From Rhodothermaceae bacterium (GTDB lineage Bacteria > Bacteroidota > Rhodothermia > Rhodothermales > JAHEMB01): DNA of 7,626 nucleotides. Position numbers and translations under genes: made by a program. Below are positions 1-6,344 of this stretch, one piece after another (position 1 is the stretch's first letter; each line of letters starts with the position of its first letter). The stretch is taken from NCBI GenBank assembly GCA_024643915.1, contig JAHEMB010000141.1:1-7626 (forward strand), given 5' to 3'. A model generated the notes under the pieces. It ran no database searches and was not told the origin of the DNA. It saw only the letters and a program-made list of their open reading frames with translations.

Positions 1-437
1 AAAAACGGAAACGCCTGCACCGCTGCCTCCGCCTCGCCTTTGACCCGCGTGTAGAAGAATGGCGACCGGCGGCTCGCGCCGAGGGAGGAGACGAGGAGGT
101 ACTGCCCGGCGCCCTGCGCGTGCGCCAGCCTGGCCGCCTCGCGCGGGTAGTCCAGATCGACGCGGCGGAAGGCCTCTTTGGAACCGGCTTTCTTCCAGGT
201 GGTGCCCAGGCAGCAAAAAACGTCGTCCACAGCGAAGAGGCCAGCGTGCGTGTCCAGTTGGTCGAAGTCGACGACGTGATGCGCCAGCTTCGGGTGGGAC
301 CGCCCGAGCGGCCTGCGGCCAAGGGTGACGACGCGACCGTACACCGGATCGCCGAGGAGCAAATCGAGGGCATGCCCACCGATGAGGCCGGTAGCGCCGA
401 GTACGAGGGCGGTGCGGGTGGAAGCTTCGTCTGGCAA
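1..437 (-). CDS. NAD(P)-binding atypical SDR, TIP30/HTATIP2-like (3' end beyond window)
   Basis: This is the first 145 codons of a gene running off the left edge. The translation has a Rossmann nucleotide-binding motif GATGLIGG at residues 14-21. It also has VFCCLGTTWKKAG (73-85), a block typical of the TIP30/HTATIP2-like atypical short-chain dehydrogenases, then VSSLGA (116-121) and a Y129-TRV-K133 pair matching the YxxxK of the SDR superfamily. Family members are usually slightly over 200 residues, so about a third is missing. Cytoplasmic NAD(P) binding is expected; the substrate cannot be told. In this frame the only plausible start after an in-frame TAG upstream is a TTG at 437-435, shortly before the glycine motif, with no clear ribosome binding site. 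The start is therefore uncertain, the family assignment good. It lies downstream of the DUF1206 gene on the same strand, with a gap of about 90 bp. Confidence 0.85.
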   Translation of the reverse strand, partial: MPDEASTRTALVLGATGLIGGHALDLLLGDPVYGRVVTLGRRPLGRSHPKLAHHVVDFDQLDTHAGLFAVDDVFCCLGTTWKKAGSKEAFRRVDLDYPREAARLAHAQGAGQYLLVSSLGASRRSPFFYTRVKGEAEAAVQAFPF

Positions 438-473
438 GGGATTTTGATGGGCTAGCGGCGGCTCGTTCCAAGA

Positions 474-486
474 GGGGCCCGTCCCC
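474..486 (-). terminator. Possible weak hairpin downstream of the DUF1206 gene
   Basis: Read on the minus strand, GGGG-ACGGG-CCCC forms a four-pair G/C stem with a five-base loop, followed by TCTT. It lies about 45 bases past the DUF1206 stop and ahead of the SDR gene. The stem is short and there is no real T-tract, so this is only a candidate terminator; the two genes may instead be co-transcribed. Confidence 0.2.
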
Positions 487-529
487 GATCCATCAGGGCA
501 GGCTGTCTACGGTCTTTCCGATAAAACCC

Positions 530-1372
530 TCAACTCGTCTCAAAATACCGGTAGCGGGCTCGGGAGACGCAATAAATACCGTACGCCACGAAGCCGAGGG
601 CCACCACACCGAGCAACCACGGCCCGTAGGGTTGCCGCGCGAGGGTCGAGAGTGCCTCGCTCAGGCCGCCGGCTTCGCTGGGGTCGCGCTGGAGGGCCGC
701 CTGTATCACGAAGCCGCCGATCAGGCAGAACGTGACGCCACGCGCCGACAGGCCAAACTGCCCGATGCGCTTCGCCCAGCGCTTTTCCTTGCCGCTCATC
801 TCACCCTGCTTATAGTGCTTCATAAAAGACGCCTTGTAAGCACGGATGAAGTGGTAAACCCCGACACCCAACAGAATCAACCCCACAAGGCCGACGAGCC
901 ACTGCCCAAACGGCTGCGCCAACACTTTCGCTGTGAACGCCTCTTTGGAGGTGCCGCCGCCAGAGCCGCTCCCAAGCACAGCCGAGCCGGCCCAGTAAGC
1001 CAGGAAAGCATAGGAGAGACCACTCACCACGAAGGCAATGCGTTTGAAGAGGCCTTTCGCGTCGGTGCCTTCATCCTCCGTGTCCACGATGGCCTGGACG
1101 AAGCGCCAGAGCGCATACGCCAGCAACCCGATAGCCGTGAGGCCCAGCAAGATTTGCCCGAACGGCTGTGTCGCGATGGCGCCCAGCGCGCCCTTCGACC
1201 CCTCCGCCTCGCCGCCGCTGCCGAACGCCGTTTGCAGCGCCAGCACCCCGACGATGCCATACACCACGCCTTTCGTCGCGTAGCCGGCCCGGGCCACCGG
1301 TTCTACCCAGTCGCCCTTTACCCGCTGGGCGTGCCGCTTCGCCTGGGCCGCCGTTGAAGATAGATTTGCCAC
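530..1372 (-). CDS. DUF1206 family integral membrane protein
   Basis: A 280-residue protein made of three tandem units, each contributing two membrane helices (about 32-50, 72-94, 112-134, 156-178, 208-226 and 251-270). The second helix of each unit opens with the same signature: QPFGQ (69-73), QPFGQ (153-157) and QPYGP (247-251). The ARAGYATKGVVYGIVG stretch at 27-42 is typical of DUF1206, and SARGVTFCLIGG (209-220) repeats the pattern. This family is a cytoplasmic-membrane protein of unknown biochemical function, and the length is normal for it. The start is a GTG at 1372 preceded by GAGG seven bases upstream. The loops between units are hydrophilic (DTEDEGTDAKG at 97-107; KHYKQGEMSGKEKRW at 185-199). 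A perfect 9-bp inverted repeat lies just upstream. The lipoprotein gene ends 99 bp upstream on the same strand, so the two could share a transcript. Confidence 0.9.
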   Translation of the reverse strand: MANLSSTAAQAKRHAQRVKGDWVEPVARAGYATKGVVYGIVGVLALQTAFGSGGEAEGSKGALGAIATQPFGQILLGLTAIGLLAYALWRFVQAIVDTEDEGTDAKGLFKRIAFVVSGLSYAFLAYWAGSAVLGSGSGGGTSKEAFTAKVLAQPFGQWLVGLVGLILLGVGVYHFIRAYKASFMKHYKQGEMSGKEKRWAKRIGQFGLSARGVTFCLIGGFVIQAALQRDPSEAGGLSEALSTLARQPYGPWLLGVVALGFVAYGIYCVSRARYRYFETS

Positions 1373-1391
1373 GGAAATGCCTCGGTTCGTT

Positions 1392-1424
1392 CTTTCTGGT
1401 GTTGATGGCTCTTTAACCAGAAAG
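1392..1424 (-). repeat. Perfect 9-bp inverted repeat upstream of the DUF1206 gene
   Basis: CTTTCTGGT (1392-1400) and ACCAGAAAG (1416-1424) are exact reverse complements separated by 15 bases. In a minus-strand transcript the arms would form a nine-pair stem ending about 20 bases before the GTG start at 1372. A G-U pair can extend the stem by one. No T-tract follows, so it does not look like an intrinsic terminator. It could be a leader hairpin, a regulator-binding dyad, or an mRNA-processing signal between the lipoprotein and DUF1206 genes. Confidence 0.55.
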
Positions 1425-1471
1425 GACCCCGCTCAGCACACCACGCAGGTAACGATCCTCGTAATTCTATT

Positions 1472-1870
1472 TCACAGCACCTGCCCGCCCAGCAAGTCCT
1501 CAAGCGCGGCACTCACTTTCGGGTTTTCGCCAAAGTGAATGACGATCAGGTTGTCGCGGCGGTAGAGGGGCGCGGTGAAGGGAGGGTTGGGGGCGAGGCG
1601 TTCGAGATCGAGCACGGCTGCTGCCTCACTCTGGTAAGCGTGCACGTGCACGAGGTCGCCGGCGGTACGGTAGACCAGGGCCGGCTCGCTAAGCTGCCGC
1701 GACTGCGCCGTCGTTTCATAATACGGCTCTACACCCTCGGCCCGCATTTGCTTGAGGAAAACCTCGACGGTGTCGGTCTTCTTCGTCGGCGTCTCCTGGA
1801 AGCGGGCGCACCCGGCCAGCACAACGGCCATCAGAAAGGTCGCTGCAAAGGAACGCGCGGTTGTTGTCAT
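1472..1870 (-). CDS. Small exported lipoprotein of unknown function
   Basis: A 132-residue protein with a bacterial lipoprotein signal: a short N-region with one arginine, a hydrophobic stretch (about 8-18) and a lipobox LAGC with the acylated cysteine at 21. The mature part holds a segment rich in Thr, Lys and charged residues (27-55), then a compact alpha/beta-looking domain. Its blocks are LVYRTAGDLVHVHAYQS (65-81), EAAAVLDLERLAP (82-94) and NLIVIHFGENPKVSAALEDLLG (107-128). This order resembles small lipoproteins of unknown function seen in Chloroflexota and related groups, recalled from pattern only. The frame stays open upstream to 2005, but the start at 1870 is chosen because GGAGG lies six bases before it and the signal peptide begins there. 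It is divergent from the BlaI-type gene and shares its 199-bp control region. Confidence 0.8.
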   Translation of the reverse strand: MTTTARSFAATFLMAVVLAGCARFQETPTKKTDTVEVFLKQMRAEGVEPYYETTAQSRQLSEPALVYRTAGDLVHVHAYQSEAAAVLDLERLAPNPPFTAPLYRRDNLIVIHFGENPKVSAALEDLLGGQVL

Positions 1871-1876
1871 TTCAAT

Positions 1877-1943
1877 CCTCCCTTTGTGATGATGCGGCAT
1901 CGCTTTCTTCGCCGCCGGGGCCGCGCGCCCCAGCAAAGGAGGG
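1877..1943 (-). promoter_or_regulatory. Structured leader possibly masking the lipoprotein ribosome binding site
   Basis: On the minus strand, CCCTCCTTTG (1943-1934) lies upstream of the ribosome binding site region CAAAGGGAGG (1886-1877). The two can pair over about ten positions with one mismatch and one G-U pair. Between them is a five-pair G/C hairpin, GGGGC-GCGCG-GCCCC (1931-1917). If transcription starts upstream of 1943, the leader could fold to hide the Shine-Dalgarno. This is inferred from base complementarity only. Confidence 0.3.
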
Positions 1944-1998
1944 TGCGGCGACTCTCTCCTATGAGACGCAACCTTTGACGAGGGGTTGCCGTAGCGGC

Positions 1999-2027
1999 TT
2001 GACATTCGACTACAGATGTAGTATTCT
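1999..2027 (+). promoter_or_regulatory. Promoter of the BlaI-type/M56 operon
   Basis: TTGACA at 1999-2004 is a perfect -35 box. After a spacer of exactly 17 bases comes TATTCT (2022-2027), a good -10 box. Transcription would start near 2034, giving a leader of about 36 bases before the ATG at 2070. A BlaI-type dyad fills most of the spacer and touches the -10, and a second dyad lies over the predicted start site, so repressor binding would block polymerase. No clear Shine-Dalgarno precedes the ATG. Confidence 0.75.
2009..2022. promoter_or_regulatory. BlaI/MecI-type operator 1
   Basis: ACTACA-GA-TGTAGT is an inverted repeat with perfect six-base arms around a two-base centre. It contains TACA-N2-TGTA, the core recognised by BlaI/MecI-family repressors in Gram-positive bacteria. 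It lies between the -35 and -10 boxes of the promoter that drives a BlaI-family gene, the expected arrangement for autorepression. The match of sequence, position and adjacent regulator makes this a strong call. Confidence 0.8.
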
Positions 2028-2049
2028 AGAAACTACACCTGTCGTTCAA
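2023..2049 (-). promoter_or_regulatory. Possible divergent promoter for the lipoprotein gene
   Basis: Read on the minus strand, TTGAAC (2049-2044) is followed after 15 bases by TAGAAT (2028-2023), one base from the TATAAT consensus. The spacing is short and the -35 imperfect, so this is weak. If real, it overlaps both BlaI-type dyads and would start a leader of about 145 bases ahead of the lipoprotein start at 1870. Confidence 0.3.
2032..2045. promoter_or_regulatory. BlaI/MecI-type operator 2 (imperfect)
   Basis: ACTACA-CC-TGTCGT repeats the layout of operator 1, with the left arm identical and one base changed in the right arm (TGTCGT for TGTAGT). The centres of the two dyads are 23 bp apart, about two helical turns, so two dimers could bind the same face of the DNA. 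This site overlaps the predicted transcription start of the operon. Confidence 0.65.
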
Positions 2050-2069
2050 ACCGCACCTTTGGCCTTCTC

Positions 2070-2480
2070 ATGCCCGACACGACGCAGTTGAGCGCCTTGC
2101 AGATGACCCTCATGCGAGTGCTGTGGCAGCGCAGCGAAGCCACCGCCGCCGAGATCCACGAAGCCGTGCTGGCCGAGCGCGACCTGGCGCCGACCACGGT
2201 GGCGACCGTCCTCTCGCGCCTCGCAAAAAAAGGGGTCGTCACGTACCGGCAGGAGGGACGGCAGTACGTGTACCGGCCCCTCGTGAGCGAGCACGACGTG
2301 CGCCAGTCGATGGTGGGCGACCTCGTCGAGCAGCTTTTCGACGGCGATGCGGCGGCCCTGGTGAGCCATCTCCTGCACGAAAGCGAAATGGCGCCGGGCG
2401 ACCTCGACCGTCTCCGCGCCCTCCTCGAAAATCATAGCGACCTTGCCTCCACCGAACCGGAGACCCCCGATCATGCGTAG
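2070..2480 (+). CDS. BlaI/MecI/CopY-family transcriptional repressor
   Basis: A 136-residue winged-helix repressor of the BlaI/MecI family (Penicillinase_R). LSALQMTLMRVLW (8-19) is the typical N-terminal helix. TAAEIHEAV (25-33) and PTTVATVLSRLAKKG (41-55) form the helix-turn-helix, and VTYRQEGRQYVYRP (57-70) is the wing. The remainder (about 73-121) is the helical dimerisation region. Family members bind TACA/TGTA dyads as dimers and are inactivated when a partner M56 protease triggers their cleavage. Both the dyads (in its own promoter) and the partner (the next gene) are present. The last 8 bp overlap the M56 gene (ATGCGTAG), pointing to translational coupling. The ATG at 2070 has no obvious Shine-Dalgarno. 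The cleavage site known in the staphylococcal proteins cannot be recognised here. A beta-lactam response is not implied: the family regulates many processes. Confidence 0.93.
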   Translation: MPDTTQLSALQMTLMRVLWQRSEATAAEIHEAVLAERDLAPTTVATVLSRLAKKGVVTYRQEGRQYVYRPLVSEHDVRQSMVGDLVEQLFDGDAAALVSHLLHESEMAPGDLDRLRALLENHSDLASTEPETPDHA

Positions 2481-4776
2481 CTTTTTTCTCCTCGCGCCGG
2501 ACGCCGCGCCCGCCGTTCTCGTAGCGGCGTGGCTGCTGACCTACGCCTTCCACAGCACGCTCCTGCTGGGGGGCGCGTGGCTGCTTTCACAACGGCCCCG
2601 TTTCCAATCGGAAGGCACGCAGGATACGCTCTGGAAAGCCGCCCTGCTCGGCGGCCTGCTGACGGCCACACTCCAGCTTTTCGGTGGCACCGGTCAGCTT
2701 TTCGATGAAACGCCTGTTGCAGAATCCATTGCCGTCGTCTCACCCGACGTACAGGCCGAAATCGCTTTTCCGACGACGCCCGTCGCGGCCTTGCCGGTGA
2801 CGTCTGCGCCCGCCAGGCTGACGCCCTCGGCGCCCTTCCGGCCCGCGGACGCAGCGCCCTGGCTGGTAGCAACATGGCTGCTGGGCGCTGGCCTGCTGGG
2901 TGCGCGCCTACTCAGCGGTAGGCTCCGCTTCGCCCAGCGGCTGGGCAAAAGACGACCTGTTTCCAATGAAGGTGTGTTGGCCCTGCTCGACGAAACCGTT
3001 CATAAGGCTGCCGTGCCGCGCCGCCTCCGCAACCGGCTGCGGCTCACAACGGCGGCGAACCTGAGCAGCCCCGTGGCCCTGGGGCGAAGCGAGATCTGCC
3101 TGCCGGAGCGGGCTCTGACCGAGATGGAGCCGGCCTTGCTGCGCCCCGTCCTCGCCCACGAACTCGCCCATCTCGTCCGCCGCGACCCCCTGTGGCTCGC
3201 TCTGACGGCCTCCCTGGAGCGCCTGTTCTTCTTCCAGCCGCTCAACCGCATCGGACGCCGCCAGCAGCAGGCTGCCGCCGAATTCCTGTGCGACGCGTGG
3301 GCTGTCCGGCACACCGGCGCGGGCCCGGCCCTCGCCCGCTCGCTCGTGCAGGTGGCCACGTGGATCAAGGGCGCCCCGCCCGTCCCCGCCGTGTGCATGG
3401 CCCGCCCGGATTCGCCCCTCGTGCGCCGTGTGCAAAACCTCCTCGAAGGCGAGGCGGCGCGTGAACTGTCTCAGCCGGCGCGTCTGCTCCTCGTCGGCGG
3501 CCTGCTCGTCTTGATCACCGTGGCGGCGCCGGGGCTTTCGCTCAAGAAGGCCCTCCCCGAGGCCACCGCCGCCGCTGCTGCGATGTTCGAGGAGGCGGAG
3601 AGGGCGCTGCTCGAAGAGGACCACGATGCGAAGTACGAATGGCACGAGGACGACCATCACTTCACTGTCATCCTCGAAGGCGAGGTGCACTTCGCGCCGG
3701 ACTACGAGCGCATCGCCGCCATCAGCCCCGGCGGCGCCTTCCGCGCTGCCGAAGAGTGGCCCAGGCACCGCCGTGTGCTCATCGTGCGCCCCGGCTCCGG
3801 CAACGATTTCCGCTACGAATACCGCGTCGACGGCAGCGAACGACCTTTCAACGAGGGCGGGCAGGCTTTCCTGGTCGAAATGCTGCAAAAGATGAGGCGG
3901 ATGGAGGCCGACGTCGCTGCCGCGCAGGAAGACATGGAACGCGCTGCTCGCGACCTCGCCCGCGCGGAGGAAGAGATCGAACGCGCCCACCGTGAGATGG
4001 CCGAGCACGACTTCGAAGCCATCGGAGAGGAGGTGGAGGGCGAGATGGCGCGCCTGCACGAGGAGATGGAGCGGGTGCGCGAGGAGATGGAGCGCGTCCA
4101 TGAAGAAACCGGCGAGGAAGTGCGCCGCGAGATGGAGGAGGCCCACCGCGAGTTGGAACGCGCGATGCAGGAGTTGCAGGACGAAGATTTACGCGCCGAC
4201 GAGATGAACGTGGCCCGCCGGGAGATGGAGCACGCCCAGCAAGATATGGCCCGCCTGCAAGAGGAGCTACAGCAGGGGCTTCAAGGCGATATGCAGAAGC
4301 TACAGCGCGAGATGGAGCGAGTGCACCGCGAGATGAGCCGCCTCCACGAAAACCTCAATGGCCGGATCCACGAAGAGATGGAGCGGGCGCACCGCGACCT
4401 CCAGCGCGCCCTGGAAAATGGCAGAGGGAATCGGTCTGAGAGGCGCGACCGGCAAGGCGCGGCCTTCGAGTCACAGGAGGACGACGGCGCGTACTATAGC
4501 TGGTCCGACGGCGACCGTCGCGTAGAGGTCCGCCACCAGGGCGATGTGGTTCTTGCAGGGGGTGACGTGCGGCGCCTGTCTTCCGATGGCTACCTCATCA
4601 TTGAGGAAACGGCCGGCGCCACCACGCGCCGTGTGGAGATGCGCCCCGCCGACGACGGCCGGCCCCTCTACACCTACTTCGTCGACGACCGCCGCCAGCC
4701 CTTCGGCGCCGAGGCCGAGGCGTGGCTGGCCCGCGTCCTGCCCGACGTCCGCGACCGCACGCCGCTGGGCGATTGA
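2473..4776 (+). CDS. M56 (BlaR1-like) membrane zinc protease with coiled-coil periplasmic tail
   Basis: A 767-residue membrane sensor-protease, taken from the ATG at 2473 that overlaps the repressor stop; an in-frame TTG at 2443 would add ten residues but fits less well. Predicted membrane helices are at 13-38, 54-72, 129-147 and 338-357. Between helices 3 and 4 is the M56 domain: NLSSPVALG (196-204), zinc motif H229-E-L-A-H233, and E270-FLC-D274 carrying the likely third ligand. By BlaR1 topology this part is cytoplasmic and residues after 357 are periplasmic. True BlaR1 has a penicillin-binding domain with SxxK there; this protein has none. Instead it has a domain at about 388-475, a long acidic coiled coil at about 476-652, and a second, related domain at 674-762. 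The Pro/Ala-rich loop 73-128 would also be periplasmic. It probably activates removal of the upstream BlaI-type repressor. The ligand is unknown. Confidence 0.9.
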   Translation: MRSFFLLAPDAAPAVLVAAWLLTYAFHSTLLLGGAWLLSQRPRFQSEGTQDTLWKAALLGGLLTATLQLFGGTGQLFDETPVAESIAVVSPDVQAEIAFPTTPVAALPVTSAPARLTPSAPFRPADAAPWLVATWLLGAGLLGARLLSGRLRFAQRLGKRRPVSNEGVLALLDETVHKAAVPRRLRNRLRLTTAANLSSPVALGRSEICLPERALTEMEPALLRPVLAHELAHLVRRDPLWLALTASLERLFFFQPLNRIGRRQQQAAAEFLCDAWAVRHTGAGPALARSLVQVATWIKGAPPVPAVCMARPDSPLVRRVQNLLEGEAARELSQPARLLLVGGLLVLITVAAPGLSLKKALPEATAAAAAMFEEAERALLEEDHDAKYEWHEDDHHFTVILEGEVHFAPDYERIAAISPGGAFRAAEEWPRHRRVLIVRPGSGNDFRYEYRVDGSERPFNEGGQAFLVEMLQKMRRMEADVAAAQEDMERAARDLARAEEEIERAHREMAEHDFEAIGEEVEGEMARLHEEMERVREEMERVHEETGEEVRREMEEAHRELERAMQELQDEDLRADEMNVARREMEHAQQDMARLQEELQQGLQGDMQKLQREMERVHREMSRLHENLNGRIHEEMERAHRDLQRALENGRGNRSERRDRQGAAFESQEDDGAYYSWSDGDRRVEVRHQGDVVLAGGDVRRLSSDGYLIIEETAGATTRRVEMRPADDGRPLYTYFVDDRRQPFGAEAEAWLARVLPDVRDRTPLGD
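3880..4430 (+). repeat. Heptad-repeat coding region (coiled coil) within the M56 gene
   Basis: This part of the M56 gene encodes about 180 residues dominated by Glu, Met, Arg, His and Ala in variants of EEMERVH and REMERVH. Some units are exact at DNA level: a 14-base block beginning GAGGAGATGG recurs at 4060 and 4081, a 21-bp step equal to seven codons. Related units recur near 4127, 4218, 4310 and 4374. The seven-residue period with hydrophobic Met, Leu and Val positions indicates a long alpha-helical coiled coil grown by local duplication. It separates two related domains and may act as a periplasmic stalk or dimerisation rod. Confidence 0.8.
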
Positions 4777-4787
4777 CGGCCCGTCCT

Positions 4788-6311
4788 TCACTGCTCTTCC
4801 AGTTCCTCCAGCATTCGGACGGCATTGGTATTCTCAGGGTCCAGTTCCAGGGACTTCTGGTAATTCAGGATAGCCAGTTCCTTCTCTCCAGCTTGCACGT
4901 ATGCTTCCCCTAGGCTATCGTACGGGTTCGCGGCGGCGGGGTATTCCTCTACATTGCGCTTGAAAATAGCAATGGCATCGTGCACCCGGTCCATGGAAAG
5001 CAATCCATATCCTAACCGGTTCAGCTCCCACTCAGTGAAACGATAATCGTCCGGGTGCTCACGCTTAAGATAGGCGTAGCGTTGAAGCGCCGCTTCGACA
5101 CCCTCATGCTTCAGCGTGCCGACGAGGGCGGCGGCGATGGACACCTGGCAGGGGGGCCGGCTCCCGGTCTGCCACGCCATCCAGTCGCACGTCACCTGCC
5201 GGTGCACGTTCCAGCCGTTCGATCCGTTGGTGACTACCACGAGGCCGTCGCCCGTCGCAGGGACGATCTGGAAGACGGCGTGCCAGCCCCGGTTGGCGCC
5301 GCCATGCCCGACGATCAAGAGGTCGTCATGGAATGCATTTACGCCGTAACCAAGGCCGTAGGTGCTGTCGGAAGCCGGTGCGGGTGTGGTCATGAGAGCC
5401 ACGGTCTCGGGCTGCAACAAGCCGCGCCCGGGCACCTCGCCCTGCGGGTTTGCCACGGCTGCCGCCGCGAACGTCGCCAGGTCCTCGACCGTCGTGTGCA
5501 GGCCCGCCGCCGCCTGGGCCGTGAACCTCGGGTTCGGCGTCGGTTCGCCGAACTCGTCATAGGCCAACGACGAGCCGGCCAGGATCGCGGGCGTCAGTGC
5601 GTAGCTGCTCCGCTGCATGCCGAGCGGCTGCAGCACCGCCTCCTGCATGTACTCGGCGAAGGATTGCCCGGTGATTTCTTCAACGAGGAGTTGCAGGAGC
5701 GTATAGCCGCCTCCAGAGTATTTCCACTGCGTGCCGGGCTCCATAATCAGCCGCACGTCCTCGCTGCCGTTCGTATCGCCGGAGAGCGACGCTTCGAGGG
5801 TCGGCAGTTCGTCGTCCGGCCCAAAGCCGGGATAGCCGTGAAGCGAGAGACCGGCGGTGTGGCTGAGCAGGCGCCGCACGGTGACGCCTGAGGCGTCGAA
5901 CGCGGAGGGCGGTAGCTGCCAGCGGGTCAGGTATTGCCAGACGGGCGCATCTAGCTCGATCTTGCCCTGCTCCACGAGCTGCATCACGCCCCATGCCGCG
6001 ACGGTCTTGGAAATGGAGCCGATGTTAAACCCGGTTTGTGTAGTCACGGGCCGATGCTTCTCTACGTCAGCGTAGCCGTAACCACGCGCGAAGACGATCT
6101 CCCCATTGCGGATCAGCGCGACGGCGGCACCGGGCACCTCAAACGTGTTCAAATACGCCGGCACCGTTTCATTGAGCGCAGCGGTGAAAGCGTCAAGCCG
6201 AATATGCGCTGAGGCCTCGTGCTGGGCCGATACTGGCAGAGAACTGCCTATAAGCAGCAGCCACGCGGCTCCAATAACGCCAGCCGCAATGCCGAGACGA
6301 TGGGTTTTCAT
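4788..6311 (-). CDS. Secreted beta-lactamase-fold serine hydrolase with C-terminal TPR
   Basis: A 507-residue exported protein of the class C beta-lactamase/DD-peptidase superfamily (PF00144). A signal peptide covers about 1-29 (hydrophobic 8-20, VSAQ near the cleavage point). The catalytic SxxK is S99-IS-K102. The second motif, normally Y-x-N, reads Y198-S-G200. The third, replacing KTG, is H336-G-G338 in GHGGANRGW. C375 and C388 flank the domain end and could form a disulfide. After it, about 400-500 is helical and contains a clear TPR (NPYDSLGEAYVQAG, 462-475, then ELAILNYQKSLELDP, 478-492). Such proteins include esterases, D-amino-acid peptidases and cell-wall enzymes, so beta-lactam resistance cannot be claimed. 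The ATG at 6311 follows GGAG. It lies 33 bp after the thioredoxin-like gene, probably in one operon, and ends 11 bp from the convergent M56 gene. Confidence 0.9.
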   Translation of the reverse strand: MKTHRLGIAAGVIGAAWLLLIGSSLPVSAQHEASAHIRLDAFTAALNETVPAYLNTFEVPGAAVALIRNGEIVFARGYGYADVEKHRPVTTQTGFNIGSISKTVAAWGVMQLVEQGKIELDAPVWQYLTRWQLPPSAFDASGVTVRRLLSHTAGLSLHGYPGFGPDDELPTLEASLSGDTNGSEDVRLIMEPGTQWKYSGGGYTLLQLLVEEITGQSFAEYMQEAVLQPLGMQRSSYALTPAILAGSSLAYDEFGEPTPNPRFTAQAAAGLHTTVEDLATFAAAAVANPQGEVPGRGLLQPETVALMTTPAPASDSTYGLGYGVNAFHDDLLIVGHGGANRGWHAVFQIVPATGDGLVVVTNGSNGWNVHRQVTCDWMAWQTGSRPPCQVSIAAALVGTLKHEGVEAALQRYAYLKREHPDDYRFTEWELNRLGYGLLSMDRVHDAIAIFKRNVEEYPAAANPYDSLGEAYVQAGEKELAILNYQKSLELDPENTNAVRMLEELEEQ

Positions 6312-6344
6312 GGCGCGCTCCGCTTTCGTTTTCTAAACAAAAGA

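Noticed and set aside
120..455. 111-codon plus-strand frame at the left edge
   Set aside because: The opposite strand encodes a clear Rossmann-fold SDR with nucleotide-binding and YxxxK motifs.
632..1357. 241-codon open frame on the plus strand
   Set aside because: It is antisense to the DUF1206 gene, whose threefold repeat is unmistakable; its translation lacks any domain and reflects high-GC codon bias.
1871..2005. N-terminal extension of the lipoprotein to 2005
   Set aside because: It would bury the lipoprotein signal; the GGAGG and signal peptide both fix the start at 1870.
2908..4146. 412-codon open frame on the minus strand inside the M56 gene
   Set aside because: It is antisense to conserved M56 motifs and to the coiled coil; its His/Leu-rich composition mirrors Glu/Met/Arg codons of the true gene.
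4767..4782. GGGC/GCCC hairpin at the convergent junction as a terminator
   Set aside because: Only four pairs with an eight-base loop and no T-tract; it begins inside the M56 coding sequence.
5055..5891. 278-codon open frame on the plus strand
   Set aside because: It is antisense to the serine hydrolase catalytic domain; low-complexity Arg/Gly/Ala-rich translation with no recognisable motif.
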